Below, piece after piece: positions 15,801 to 24,287 of a stretch of DNA of 32,000 bases. Source of the DNA: Holophagaceae bacterium (GTDB lineage: Bacteria; Acidobacteriota; Holophagae; Holophagales; Holophagaceae); assembly GCA_025361125.1 (NCBI GenBank), contig JANYBM010000159.1, forward strand, positions 1 to 32,000. The letters run 5' to 3'. Position 1 is the first letter of the stretch. Every line of letters starts with the position of its first letter. The translations under genes and the position numbers were made by a program. The notes beneath the pieces were generated by a model, which saw only the letters and a list, made by a program, of their open reading frames with translations, was not told the DNA's origin and searched no databases.

Positions 15801-18171
15801 GGTCCAAGGTCCCGCATCCGGTTCCGGATAGTGGGATTACTGTGACCATGGCTGTAGCCGTGACGCTGTTGACCGCATTAGTGGCGGTGAGCGTGTAGGT
15901 CGTGGTGGCGCTGGGGGTCACAACCTTGCTGATGCCGGTGACGGCGCCCACGCCGTTGTTGATGCTCAGGCTCGTGGCGCCGCTCACAGACCAACTCAAC
16001 GTGCTGCTCTGGCCTGCGGTGAGGGTCGAAGGCGTGGCGATGAAGCTGGAGATGCTGGGTGGCTGGGGTGCAGGATTCACGGTGACCGTGGCGGTGGCCG
16101 TGACGCTGTTGACGGCATTGGTAGCAGTGAGCGTGTAGGTGGTGGTGGCGCTGGGGGTCACAACCTTGCTGATGCCGGTGACGGCGCCCACGCCGTTATC
16201 AATGCTCAGGCTCGTGGCGCCGCTCACGGTCCAGCTCAGCGTGCTGCTCTGCCCGGCGGTGAGAGTGGCAGGCGTGGCGAGGAAGGTGGAGATGCTGGGC
16301 GGCTGGGGTGCGGGACTCACCATGATCGTAGCCATCGAAGTGACGCTGCCGACCCCATTCGTGGCGGTGAGCGTGTAGGTCATGGTGGCGCTGGGGGTCA
16401 CGACCTTACTGGTGCCGGTGACGGCGCCTACGCCGTTATCAATGCTCAGGCTCGTGGCGCCGCTCACGGCCCAACTCAGCGTGCTGCTCTGACCTGCGGT
16501 GAGGGTCGAAGGCGTGGCGATGAAGCTGGAGATGCTGGGTGGCTGGGGTGCAGGATTCACGGTGACCGTGGCTGTGGCCGTGACGCTGTTGACGGCATTC
16601 GTGGCGGTGAGCGTGTAGGTGGTGGTGGCGCTGGGGCTGATGACCTTGCTGGTGCCGGTGACGGCGCCCACGCCGTTATCAATGCTCAGGCTCGTGGCGC
16701 CGCTCACAGACCAGCTCAGTGTGCTGCTCTGACCTGCGGTGAGGTTGGCAGGCGTGGCGATGAAGCTGGAGATGCTGGGCGGCTGGGGCGCGGGACTCAC
16801 AGTGACCGTGGCGGTGGCCGTGACGCTGTTGACGGCATTCGTAGCGGTGAGCGTGTAGGTGGTGGTGGCGCTGGGGGTCACGACCTTGCTGGTGCCGGTG
16901 ACGGCGCCCACGCCGTTGTTGATGCCCAGGCTCGTAGCGCCGCTCACAGACCAGCTCAGTGTGCTGCTCTGACCTGCGGTGAGGGTGGCAGGCGTGGCGA
17001 TGAAACTGGAGATGCTGGGCGGCTGGGGCGCGGGACTCACCATGACAGTAACCATCGAAGTGACGCTACCGACCCCATTCGTGGCAGTGAGCGTGTAGGT
17101 GGTGGTGGCGCTGGGGGTCACAACCGTGCTGGTGCCGGTGACGGCGCCTACGCCGTTGTTGATGCTCAGGCTCGTAGCGCCGCTCACAGACCAGCTCAGC
17201 GTGCTGCTCTGCCCGGCGGTGAGGGTGGCAGGCGTGGCGATGAAGCTGGAGATTGTTGGCAGTACTGGCGGCTCAAGAATGGTGACGGTGGCCTCTCCAA
17301 ATTGAGTGGGGTCAGCGGTGCTGGTGGCCCGCAAGGTCGCGGAGCCCGGCGTTGAAGGTGCGGTATAGGCGCCGCTGGAGTTGATGTTTCCTGCAGTGGT
17401 GCTCCAGGTCACAGCATGATTCGACGTGCCCGTCACTTGAGCCGTGAAGGTTCTGCTTCCATTCGTCAGCAAGGATACGCTTGACGGGAACACTGCCACT
17501 GAAATCCGCCCCTGACCGCGCACAATGATCCTGGAATGGGCATGCAGAGTGGGATCCAACACACTGGTCAGCGTAGCGTGGAAAACACCCTCGAGAGCGG
17601 GAGCCTGGTATCTCGAAAGGGCGAATCCGAGTACAGGGCTCAGGGTTGTGATGCTTCCCGCAGAGGCCCCTTCATCCATGGTCCAACGCAGGTCCGCGGG
17701 ATTTCCACCATAGCCGAGGAGCAGGGCCGACTGGCCTGCTTTAAGCGTCATGGAGCTGGGCCAGATACCGGAGGGAATGGCGGTGGACGAGGTTTGGTTG
17801 GCTTGACCAGCTGTGGCCCCATCATCGTCCACGAAAACTTGGATCTGTGCTGTGGAGGTGGGGTCCACCACGCTGGTGGCTTGCAGAGTCAGTGGCCCCT
17901 TGGTTGCGGGGGCCATAAACATGCCCTCTGGCGTCACCTGTCCTGCCGTGCTGGACCAGGTCACTGCCTGGTTGGAACTTCCATCCACTGAGGCGAGAAG
18001 GCTGGTCTGGCCACTCGGAGGAACCACGAAAGCTTCAGGGCTCGCTATTACCGTTATTGTGGTGGGAAGTGGCGGTGGGTTTGGGTTTCCGGTGATTCCC
18101 GTGGAGCCCCCACCGCAGCTAAGAAGCACAGGCAATAACGCGCAGAACACCAGTCGGATTGACGATTTCAT
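12886..18171 (-). CDS. giant GH44 glycoside hydrolase lipoprotein with Ig-like repeats
   Basis: A 1761-residue exported protein. ATG 18171 has an AGGGAG ribosome binding site and starts a lipoprotein signal (MKSSIRLVFCALLPVLLSC; lipobox LLSC), so it is probably anchored in the outer membrane. Three divergent bacterial Ig-like domains follow (about residues 30-300), then six near-identical 80-residue Ig-like repeats (about 301-780). Next comes a separate domain of about 290 residues (about 785-1080) with conserved-looking DPNSASIISFIG, GDRHVLLLDRDNC and GWTSADAAGLP blocks, then two more Ig-like units (about 1085-1245). The C-terminus is a GH44 catalytic domain with GGNRWTAYNWE, the putative acid/base Glu1431 in LDNEPDLW and the nucleophile Glu1599 in FSEYNHGG. 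GH44 enzymes cleave beta-1,4-glucans and xyloglucan. An upstream in-frame ATG at 18210 is less likely. Confidence 0.93.
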   Translation of the reverse strand: MKSSIRLVFCALLPVLLSCGGGSTGITGNPNPPPLPTTITVIASPEAFVVPPSGQTSLLASVDGSSNQAVTWSSTAGQVTPEGMFMAPATKGPLTLQATSVVDPTSTAQIQVFVDDDGATAGQANQTSSTAIPSGIWPSSMTLKAGQSALLLGYGGNPADLRWTMDEGASAGSITTLSPVLGFALSRYQAPALEGVFHATLTSVLDPTLHAHSRIIVRGQGRISVAVFPSSVSLLTNGSRTFTAQVTGTSNHAVTWSTTAGNINSSGAYTAPSTPGSATLRATSTADPTQFGEATVTILEPPVLPTISSFIATPATLTAGQSSTLSWSVSGATSLSINNGVGAVTGTSTVVTPSATTTYTLTATNGVGSVTSMVTVMVSPAPQPPSISSFIATPATLTAGQSSTLSWSVSGATSLGINNGVGAVTGTSKVVTPSATTTYTLTATNAVNSVTATATVTVSPAPQPPSISSFIATPANLTAGQSSTLSWSVSGATSLSIDNGVGAVTGTSKVISPSATTTYTLTATNAVNSVTATATVTVNPAPQPPSISSFIATPSTLTAGQSSTLSWAVSGATSLSIDNGVGAVTGTSKVVTPSATMTYTLTATNGVGSVTSMATIMVSPAPQPPSISTFLATPATLTAGQSSTLSWTVSGATSLSIDNGVGAVTGISKVVTPSATTTYTLTATNAVNSVTATATVTVNPAPQPPSISSFIATPSTLTAGQSSTLSWSVSGATSLSINNGVGAVTGISKVVTPSATTTYTLTATNAVNSVTATAMVTVIPLSGTGCGTLDLGINSNLHSYRAFPDTNAWNQNISASPVDPNSASIISFIGATSGLKADFGSGLWQGSSIGIPYGVVSGTQAKVAINYQAYGDESDPGPMPVPSPAPIEGDDPLATAGDRHVLLLDRDNCILYELYGSQLQGNGSWNADSGSIWDLKTNTVRPYGWTSADAAGLPIFPGLARFDEVAAGAITHALRFTVPTSRRAYVAPASHWASSNTSTSAPPMGMRVRLKANVNISGYPPQSRVVLQALKTYGMILADNGSRWFLSGAPNPGWDNNDLQSLNGIKGSDLEVVQMGTIFTADPTGPAPTITLSASPAIISMGQNSILNWAVTDTSTVFITPNTGTPIGLVRGTTLTVNPSATTTYTLTATGPHGSTTQTVTVTVAVAPPPVISAFTASPSTIQSGQTSTLTWTVSGATSLTIAPVIGAVTGSSVNVNPTTTTTYTLTAVNSAGNTTAIATVTVNTGGFITPGNPGAADLQFVLHSGHNAHPISKWIYGFNGGNWSTMPSGTTIGRLGGNRWTAYNWETNASNAGSDWGPYSSDSYLSSSTVPGEAVRPSVANAQAANAAIIVTLPMQGWVAADEAGNVNVSNPVSTRFFPNLPKKPTALTTTPDTTDGKVYQDEFVHWLDSKFPTAKTDANRPIFYMLDNEPDLWNSTHLEIQRTALRYDQFLPLSIASAAAIKDQVSQALVFGPVSYGWNGFVNLQNAPDAAAHGDFLDYYLAQMNSASQTQGQRLLDVLDLHWYSEAQGGGVRIVNQDNSPAVVAARVQAPRSLWDTTYTETSWITQWSTLGPIQLIPRMMAKIAAQYPGTKLAFSEYNHGGEDHISGAIAEADCLGIFGRDSVFAANVWPLQSVETFLFGAFRIYRNYDGAGAGFGDTSFEATASDIAKASVYSSLDAGHPNRVVTVLLNKDTVSHTAGLTLTHTQAFSTAQIYQITTTSSVQGNSIVPTHLSDIPITLVNAFMMTLPAQSITVVIWN
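15832..17271 (-). repeat. six tandem 240-bp coding repeats in the GH44 gene
   Basis: Six exact-length 240-bp units encode 80-residue Ig-like modules with the sequence plan SISSFIATPxTLTAGQ ... LSWSVSGATSL ... VGAVTG ... TTTYTLTATN. Units differ by only a few residues, and substitutions such as NAVNSVTATATVTV versus NGVGSVTSMVTVMV alternate between units. That mixture suggests recurrent unequal crossover or gene conversion. Such identity makes the region prone to copy-number change and to assembly collapse. Confidence 0.93.
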
Positions 18172-18692
18172 GACGAGCTCCCTGTGAACCAATGCTGTAA
18201 GCAAACGCAATGGTCAGCCCAGGACGGATTCTCGACAGGCCCTTAGCCCTCCGATGGCTGAATTGTCCTTACGAGGTGCTCAAACAGCTTGATGAACTAG
18301 CTGTGTGGACGTGTGTAAACGGATCGGTTGTTGAGACCCTGGAACTTGGCCCTTACGGAAGCCGAACGGCAAAAGGGCTCTAGCAAAATAGTCAGAACCG
18401 CACAGTTTTTTGAATGGCCAACTAACCTCCCCACCCGCCGGAGCCCATTCCCATCCACTTGGATCACAGGAGGCCGATTGTCATCCGTGGAATTACAAAC
18501 GACGGGGGGGAGGAAGGACACCCTGGATCCCCGGAGGTGGAATCATGAATGCCCCACGCCCAGGATTGTTCATTCATGCGGGCAAAGCCTGCCTGACGGC
18601 GGAAGTCCCTGCAGAATGCCGGATCTCCTTGGCGATCGGGCGATGCACCTGGACGAAGAAGAATCATGCTTTCGATGCCCACGGTCCACAGC
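18172..18692. other. 521-bp gap upstream of the GH44 gene
   Basis: This gap separates the LytTR regulator stop from the GH44 start; both genes are on the - strand. It should hold the GH44 promoter and leader, but I find no convincing -35/-10 pair. Visible items are two copies of ccttacg (near 18267 and 18352), an 8-bp perfect inverted repeat (catgaatg 18544-18551 / cattcatg 18571-18578) and a small + strand ORF starting at 18545. No tRNA or known riboswitch was recognised. Confidence 0.5.
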
Positions 18693-18715
18693 TTACAGCC
18701 CCAATTTTTCCTTGA
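18545..18715 (+). CDS. candidate small ORF (56 aa), unrecognised
   Basis: A 56-residue frame begins at ATG 18545 with a strong Shine-Dalgarno sequence, GGAGGTGG at 18533-18540, and good spacing. The codons are GC-rich at the third position, like neighbouring genes. The product has three Cys residues and a basic WTKKNH stretch and matches no family I know. Its start codon lies within the left arm of an 8-bp inverted repeat, which could mask initiation. The 3' end runs 23 bp into the convergent LytTR gene. It may be chance, since such a start is expected occasionally in 500 bp. Confidence 0.28.
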   Translation: MNAPRPGLFIHAGKACLTAEVPAECRISLAIGRCTWTKKNHAFDAHGPQLTAPIFP

Positions 18716-19418
18716 GGTTGTGCGCTGCGTTTCGGCTGGCTTCCAGTTCGACACCATCGGGCAGCAACACTGCTTTGCGTCCTGTGAGCAGCGTCCGCAG
18801 GCCGAGCACAGCCTCGGGCCGTAGCATGATGTTCCGTTGGATGCGTAGGAAGGGCACACCCGGGAAAGCAGACTCCACGTCGCTGAGACTTGTCCAAGTA
18901 CAGCGGAATTTCTTTCCCCCCGCCCAGGCCCAGACCACCTGGTCAATCACTTCGAAATAGGCCACGCGCTTCATTTCCAGTAGCAGTTTCCCATCGCCCG
19001 CCTTGACTGGAAACCGAGTGGGCGCAGCACCAGGCGTGGGTAACGGGGCTTCGGGTTTGTGGGGATCGAAAGCTTCCAATCTGGCTAGCGTCTTGGCCAG
19101 CCGATCTGCGGTCACCGGCTTGACCAGGTAATCCGATGCCTGATGTTCGAACGCGGCAACAGCATGTTCCGCATTGGCGGTGACGAAGATGACGGGTGGG
19201 CCAGCGCGCAGTTCTGCAAGCAGTTCCATGCCGGAAGGCCCCGGCAGGGCGATGTCTAGAAAAAGCGCATCAGGTTTATTGCCTTCCCGCAACCAGGCCA
19301 GTAATAGGTGCCCATTCTCAAATTCGGCCAGCACCTGACACCCGGCTTCCCGCAGTAAGCGTCCAAGGCGCATACGGGCAACAGGTTCGTCGTCAACCAG
19401 GGCAATTCGAAGGGCCAT
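18693..19418 (-). CDS. LytTR-family response regulator
   Basis: A 241-residue two-domain regulator. The receiver domain (about residues 4-115) has the acidic pair Asp9/Asp10, the phospho-acceptor Asp55 in [12 protein letters not shown], and the conserved Thr/Lys in VTAN and YLVKPV. The C-terminal LytTR DNA-binding domain (about 135-240) shows the typical [13 protein letters not shown] strand, then [15 protein letters not shown] and the terminal [15 protein letters not shown]. LytTR proteins bind direct repeats in promoters. It is divergent from the hybrid kinase gene across about 97 bp and lies upstream of the GH44 gene. Its likely phosphodonor is the kinase's HPt domain and one likely target is the GH44 promoter; both are inferences from position. 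Confidence 0.94.
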   Translation of the reverse strand: MALRIALVDDEPVARMRLGRLLREAGCQVLAEFENGHLLLAWLREGNKPDALFLDIALPGPSGMELLAELRAGPPVIFVTANAEHAVAAFEHQASDYLVKPVTADRLAKTLARLEAFDPHKPEAPLPTPGAAPTRFPVKAGDGKLLLEMKRVAYFEVIDQVVWAWAGGKKFRCTWTSLSDVESAFPGVPFLRIQRNIMLRPEAVLGLRTLLTGRKAVLLPDGVELEASRNAAHNLKEKLGL

Positions 19419-19515
19419 GTCCTTAGGATGCGTGGTTCTGGTCGCGCACTCAACCCTTATGCTTCAGGGAAAAGGCAGAATCGCTCAGGCTCCTCGGATC
19501 GAGTTTGTGTTATCC

Positions 19516-22500
19516 ATGTTCATGCTCATGCGGGAAAGAGGGTCGTGGTTTCGCGGTCTGGCCGCCCAGGTCTTGCTTTGCCTAGGCTCGATCCTGAGCG
19601 CCCAAGGCCCTGGGACCGTGGCTTTTCATGCCTATGGAGCAGAGCAGGGACTTACCAACTTTGCGGTTTCCGCCCTGGAACAGGACGATCGCGGGATCTT
19701 GTGGGTGGGCACGGAGGATGGCGCTTTCCGTTTTGGTGGCACTCGCTTTGAACGCTTTGGCATTGAGCAGGGTCTCGAGCGACCCTGGGTCACACATCTC
19801 ACCAGGGACGGTGCTGGAGGTCTTTTTGCAGGAACGGATCGAGGGCTGTTCCATTACGATGGTGTGGCTTTTCATCGTATTCAGCTCCAGGGACCTTCAA
19901 CCGCACCGGTTCGATCCCTCACCTCGGCAGGTGGCAGCGTCTGGGTGGCAACTTCTGCTGGTTTTTTTGCGGGCTCACCCTCCAAGGGCTTCCAGCCTGT
20001 GGTGGGTTGGGCCACGGCACCCCCCACGGCCCTTTTTGTGGATGCATTGGGATTGCTGGCGGTGGCCGGAGAAGAGCTGTGGCTCCAGGATGGGAATCGT
20101 TGGCGGGCGGCGGCCCCTTTGCCGGAGCTACGCGGTGAGCGCGCCTTTTCGGTATTGAGGGACACCGAAAGCCGTATCTGGATTCGCAGCAGGGGCCATC
20201 TGTTGCGTGGCCGCGAAGGGCAGGCATTCGAAGATCTGGCGCCCCGTTTAGCAGGGACTGCAACGAACGAAGGTCATTTGCGCATGGATTCCAAGGGCCG
20301 GGTTTGGATCCCTACCGTCGCAGGGCTGGTCATGGCTGATCATGACAAGCTGGTTCCGCTGCATCCCGATCCTGGCTTGAGTTTTGGCTATTGCAGGCAG
20401 GTTTTCGTGGACCGCGAGGATAGCTTATGGGTAGCGGGCGAGCAACTTTTCCATGCCCTGGGTCAGGGTGCCTGGAGTTCCTACCGGAACCGTGAAGGCC
20501 TGCCTTCCAACCAAGTTTGGGCTCTGCTTCGTGATCGTCAGGGGGTTCTCTGGGCTGCCACCAATCACGGTGTCACCCAAGGGGCCGAAGGTAGCTTTAA
20601 GTCCCTTCCCTTCCATCTTCCAATCGGCCCTCTTACCCTGGCTCTGGGTCCCGATGGCCGCATCTGGGCCGGGGGGCGGGATGGCACCGCGCTCTACGTC
20701 TGGGATTCTTCTGCTCGCGGTTTGACGGTGGTGCGCATCAAGAATTTGGGAGATGGCGACACCATTGTGCGGGAGCTCCGCTTCGACCGCTCAGGCAACC
20801 TGTGGGCCGCCACCAGCAACGGAGGCTTGCGCCTGATCCGTTCCGGTGCCTCAGGCCAAATGGAAGCAGAACCGGTGGCCTTGTCTGGGGGTTCACCCAA
20901 GGAAAACATCTGGTCTGTGGCAGAGGATGCCCAAGGACGGATATGGGTGGGCGGAACCGAAGGTCTTGCAGTCTTGGAAGATGGCCGCTGGCGCAGGTTC
21001 ACCGCCGCCAATGGGTTGTTGGACACCGAGGTGCGTTGCATCACCCCCACGCCCGGTGGCGCGGTTTGGATCGCCTATGGCCGCTCTTTGGGCGCTACGA
21101 AAGTATCTTTCAGTGAAGATTCTTTGAACCTTATGGAGCAGCTCGGTGAAAGCCGCGGTTTGGGCAAAGTCCAGATCAACGCCTTGGCCTGCGATGCTCG
21201 CGGTGTTTTATGGTTGGGCACGGCCCTGGGAGTGGCCCGGTGGGATGGCAAGCTGTTGGACACATTTGGGAAGTTGGAAGGGCTTCCTGGCGAAGACTGC
21301 ATCCTTGATGCCCTGCTTTGCGATGGGAATGATGTCTGGGTGGGGACCACCGCAGGGCTGGGCCATTTCCGTTCGGAAACCGGTGGCAGTGCCATTCCAA
21401 GCCCCGTGACGGTGCTGACCCAAGCCCGTTTTGGCCCCAACGATGCCAACACCGTCACACGCTTTGATCAGGTACTCAGAATTCCCCATGAACTACGCTC
21501 TCTTGAAATCCGCTTCTCGGCCATGTCTTTCCTGAATCCGGCGAAGGTGCGCCATCAGGTTCGCTTACTGGATTTTCAAAATGACTGGCGGGATATCACT
21601 TCTCCCCAAGTGAATTATGCGGGCTTGCCGCCTGGGATCTATCGCTTCGAGGTTCGCAGTCGTGCGGGGGCCTCCCCTTGGGGGCCGACCGCAAGGATGT
21701 ATTTTCGCATGGTGGGACCGTGGTGGAGCAGTGGCTGGGCGCTTGCATTTTATGCCGTGTTGGCTTTGGCCCTGATCGCCTTTGCCGTCCGCTTCAGGAC
21801 CCGTGTATTGCGTTTCAAAAATCAGGCTTTGGGCGATCTCGTTCATGCCCAAACCGAAGAGATCCAGACCGCGCTAGATCAAGCCGAGCATGCGAATACC
21901 GCCAAAAGTGAATTTCTGGCAGTCATGAGCCACGAATTGCGCACACCCATGCACTCGATTTTGGGCATGACGGATCTGCTGCTGGATTCTCCCCTGAGCC
22001 GAGAGCAGCGGGATAGCGCCCAGACCATTCGCCGCGCGGGGCAGGCCCTGCTTTCAATTCTCAACGACATCCTCGATTTTTCAAAGATAGAGGCCGAAAA
22101 AGTCGCCCTGCGCGAGGTCCCGGTAGATCTCCGAAATCTTTGCGAAGATCTGATGGATCTGCTCAGCGTCAGTGCCCAAGAGAAGGGGCTTGAGCTGGTG
22201 CTGCGCTTCGAGCCGGAAGGTAGTCCTGAATACCTGGGCGACCCGGAGCGTATCCGGCAGGTGTTGTTGAACCTGCTTGGCAATGCCATCAAGTTCACCG
22301 AAACCGGGTTTGTGCAGCTCACGGTGCGGGTCACGGATCAGCAGGAGGACCGCCACGCCCTGATGCTTTCCGTGGTGGATAGCGGCCCCAGCATTCCACC
22401 GGACAAACAGGCCAGGCTTTTTGAGAAATTCAGTCAGGCCGATACCAGCATCACCCGGCGTTTTGGTGGCACGGGGCTGGGCCTTGCCATCAGCAAGCGT

Positions 22501-23982
22501 TTGGTGGAAGCCATGGGTGGCGTCATTGGCCTTGATAGTGAGCCAGGTCACGGCACCACCTTCTGGTTCACGCTGAGTTTGAAGCCTGTTGAAGCGGTAG
22601 AAGACGGTGAAAATGACGAACGGGTGGCTGCGAAATTCACCGATGATTTTCGTATGCTGGTGGCGGACGATCTGCCAGAGAGTGCCAACGCGCTCTTTGA
22701 TCAGCTCTCGCGGTGGGGCCTGGAGGCGAGCCTTGCATCCACCGGTCCTGAGGCAAGGGAAGACATTTTGATTTCTGCAAGCAATGGGAAACCTTATCAC
22801 CTGGTGCTGCTGGATGAGGATTTGCCGGGCATGGGTGGCTGGGAGTTGGCCAAAACCTTGCGCGCGGACCATTCCGAGCTTTCACCCATGCTGGTGCTCC
22901 TTTGCCCCATGCATCAGCCCCGCGAGATTTGGGCACTGAAAGCCGCCGGGTTCAATGCGATGCTTCGAAAACCAGTCTTTGCCTTCGAGTTGCGGGAGCT
23001 GTTGGAAGAAGCCTCCAAGCGTTTGGAAGGGGGGGGCGTGGGCTGGTTCGGCTCTGCTATGGAGCTTTCTAGTGGTGAAATCCGTGCGGGAGAAACGGCC
23101 CAGGCGCTGGCGGGGCGCCGGATTCTTCTAGCCGAGGACAACCCCTTGAACCAGCACGTGGCCTTACGGTTATTGAAATCCATGGGTGCTGTGGCGACGC
23201 TTGCAACCACGGGTCTTGAAGCCGTGCAACAGGCGGCGCGCGGTGGCTTTGATCTCATCCTGATGGATGGCCAAATGCCCGAAATGGATGGTTTGGAAGC
23301 CGCGCGAGCCATCCGCGCTGCAGGCGGGCGGTTACCCATCCTGGCGATGACCGCCCACGCCCTGCAGGGGGATCGCGAGCGTTTTCTGAAATCAGGCATG
23401 GATGATCTGCTCACCAAACCTTTCAGCCGCGATGAGCTGAGGGACGCGATTCTGAAACAGTTGGGATCTGAATCAAAGCTGGCTTCAGAAGAGACACTGA
23501 TCATCCCAAAGCCAACGGTCGTGCCAGATGAAGAAACGTCTGAAAGGGCACTGGCGACCAGTGGCGAACCCCTGGATGAGGATGCCGGTGATACCATGCA
23601 GATGCCTGTGCAGATTCCCACCACGGATTTCCGCCATCCCATTGACACGGTGTCCCTGCTGCATTCCATCCATGCGGAGGACCGCGATGAGTTACGTGAA
23701 TTGCTGGTGATGTTCCGGGCCCATGCGCCCAACCGCATGGCGGATATCAGAACCGCCTTGCAGGCTAAGGATGCCAAGGCATTGAAAGCCGCGGCCCACG
23801 CGCTCTGCGGCAGCGCGGCCTACGTCTATGCCCGACCGGTCACCGACATCGCACGGCGGATGGAGGAATTGTCCGCGGAAAACCGCATCTTTGAAGCGGC
23901 GGTCTTCCTGCCGGAACTTGAAATTGCCTTTACTGCCGCCGAAACCGCCTTGAAGGAACTGGAGGTGCGGCTGGCGAGGTGA
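19516..23982 (+). CDS. periplasmic propeller hybrid histidine kinase with two receivers and HPt
   Basis: About 1488 residues. An N-terminal export signal (MRERGSWFR, then [15 protein letters not shown]) leads a long two-component-regulator propeller of repeated [14 protein letters not shown]-type blades, then a Y_Y_Y-like domain ([11 protein letters not shown]) and one membrane segment near residue 745. Next are HisKA (His806 in [12 protein letters not shown]), HATPase ([26 protein letters not shown]), receiver 1 (Asp1100), receiver 2 (Asp1251) and an HPt with His1428 in AAHALCG. The G1 box reads DSGPS instead of DxGxG. The layout resembles Bacteroides hybrid sensors of polysaccharide fragments, but the DNA-binding output is replaced by an HPt. 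Starts at 19516, 19522 or 19528 are all possible; an earlier ATG at 19459 is less likely. Confidence 0.93.
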   Translation: MFMLMRERGSWFRGLAAQVLLCLGSILSAQGPGTVAFHAYGAEQGLTNFAVSALEQDDRGILWVGTEDGAFRFGGTRFERFGIEQGLERPWVTHLTRDGAGGLFAGTDRGLFHYDGVAFHRIQLQGPSTAPVRSLTSAGGSVWVATSAGFFAGSPSKGFQPVVGWATAPPTALFVDALGLLAVAGEELWLQDGNRWRAAAPLPELRGERAFSVLRDTESRIWIRSRGHLLRGREGQAFEDLAPRLAGTATNEGHLRMDSKGRVWIPTVAGLVMADHDKLVPLHPDPGLSFGYCRQVFVDREDSLWVAGEQLFHALGQGAWSSYRNREGLPSNQVWALLRDRQGVLWAATNHGVTQGAEGSFKSLPFHLPIGPLTLALGPDGRIWAGGRDGTALYVWDSSARGLTVVRIKNLGDGDTIVRELRFDRSGNLWAATSNGGLRLIRSGASGQMEAEPVALSGGSPKENIWSVAEDAQGRIWVGGTEGLAVLEDGRWRRFTAANGLLDTEVRCITPTPGGAVWIAYGRSLGATKVSFSEDSLNLMEQLGESRGLGKVQINALACDARGVLWLGTALGVARWDGKLLDTFGKLEGLPGEDCILDALLCDGNDVWVGTTAGLGHFRSETGGSAIPSPVTVLTQARFGPNDANTVTRFDQVLRIPHELRSLEIRFSAMSFLNPAKVRHQVRLLDFQNDWRDITSPQVNYAGLPPGIYRFEVRSRAGASPWGPTARMYFRMVGPWWSSGWALAFYAVLALALIAFAVRFRTRVLRFKNQALGDLVHAQTEEIQTALDQAEHANTAKSEFLAVMSHELRTPMHSILGMTDLLLDSPLSREQRDSAQTIRRAGQALLSILNDILDFSKIEAEKVALREVPVDLRNLCEDLMDLLSVSAQEKGLELVLRFEPEGSPEYLGDPERIRQVLLNLLGNAIKFTETGFVQLTVRVTDQQEDRHALMLSVVDSGPSIPPDKQARLFEKFSQADTSITRRFGGTGLGLAISKRLVEAMGGVIGLDSEPGHGTTFWFTLSLKPVEAVEDGENDERVAAKFTDDFRMLVADDLPESANALFDQLSRWGLEASLASTGPEAREDILISASNGKPYHLVLLDEDLPGMGGWELAKTLRADHSELSPMLVLLCPMHQPREIWALKAAGFNAMLRKPVFAFELRELLEEASKRLEGGGVGWFGSAMELSSGEIRAGETAQALAGRRILLAEDNPLNQHVALRLLKSMGAVATLATTGLEAVQQAARGGFDLILMDGQMPEMDGLEAARAIRAAGGRLPILAMTAHALQGDRERFLKSGMDDLLTKPFSRDELRDAILKQLGSESKLASEETLIIPKPTVVPDEETSERALATSGEPLDEDAGDTMQMPVQIPTTDFRHPIDTVSLLHSIHAEDRDELRELLVMFRAHAPNRMADIRTALQAKDAKALKAAAHALCGSAAYVYARPVTDIARRMEELSAENRIFEAAVFLPELEIAFTAAETALKELEVRLAR

Positions 23983-24287
23983 ATCGAGCTCCAGTTGCCT
24001 GCTAGCAGAGGGAACAATTGCGACGGACCTGAGAATTCCAAAGAGGTGGCCCGTGGAATAGAATCAGAATCCTGGGTGTTTCCTTGTCCCCGTAAATCCT
24101 CGTGCGTCCCCGGCTAAAACCTTTTTTAAGGCGGGGACGCACGGGGATTTACTGGGATGGAAAAAAATCAAAACAAGAATAGTTGTTTTTCTGGAGCGGC
24201 CATTCGTCGCTCTCGGCGCTGTACAGATTCGGCGTTTCGGCTGCCATGCTCCGTGTATCGTGCCCATGGCTGCCGCGGCCCAGGCCC
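23983..24287. other. 305-bp convergent gap with a large hairpin
   Basis: The gap lies between the stops of the hybrid kinase (+) and the nucleotidase (-). Its main content is the long inverted repeat at 24088-24156; no gene is seen. The remaining sequence on either side has no ribosome binding site followed by a plausible frame. Confidence 0.6.
24088..24156. repeat. 27-bp inverted repeat, possible dispersed element or bidirectional terminator
   Basis: The left arm at 24088-24114 and right arm at 24130-24156 match at 24 of 27 positions when one is inverted (core aaatcc.cgtgcgtcccc). They enclose a 15-nt loop with ctaaaa and ttttttaag that can pair further. The result is a stem of about 30 bp between two convergent genes, followed by an A-rich run. 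It could terminate both genes. The ggctaaaacctttttt-like loop also resembles widespread intergenic repeat elements, so it may be one copy of a dispersed family. Confidence 0.7.

Noticed and set aside
15832-17271. Regular repeats considered as a CRISPR array
   Set aside because: The period is 240 bp with no short repeat/unique spacer alternation, and the repeats are in frame within a secreted protein.
18525-18640. Possible c-di-GMP (GEMM) riboswitch suggested by gggcaaagcctg
   Set aside because: The first conserved half and the GNRA-type pairing of the motif are missing, and it would face away from the GH44 gene.
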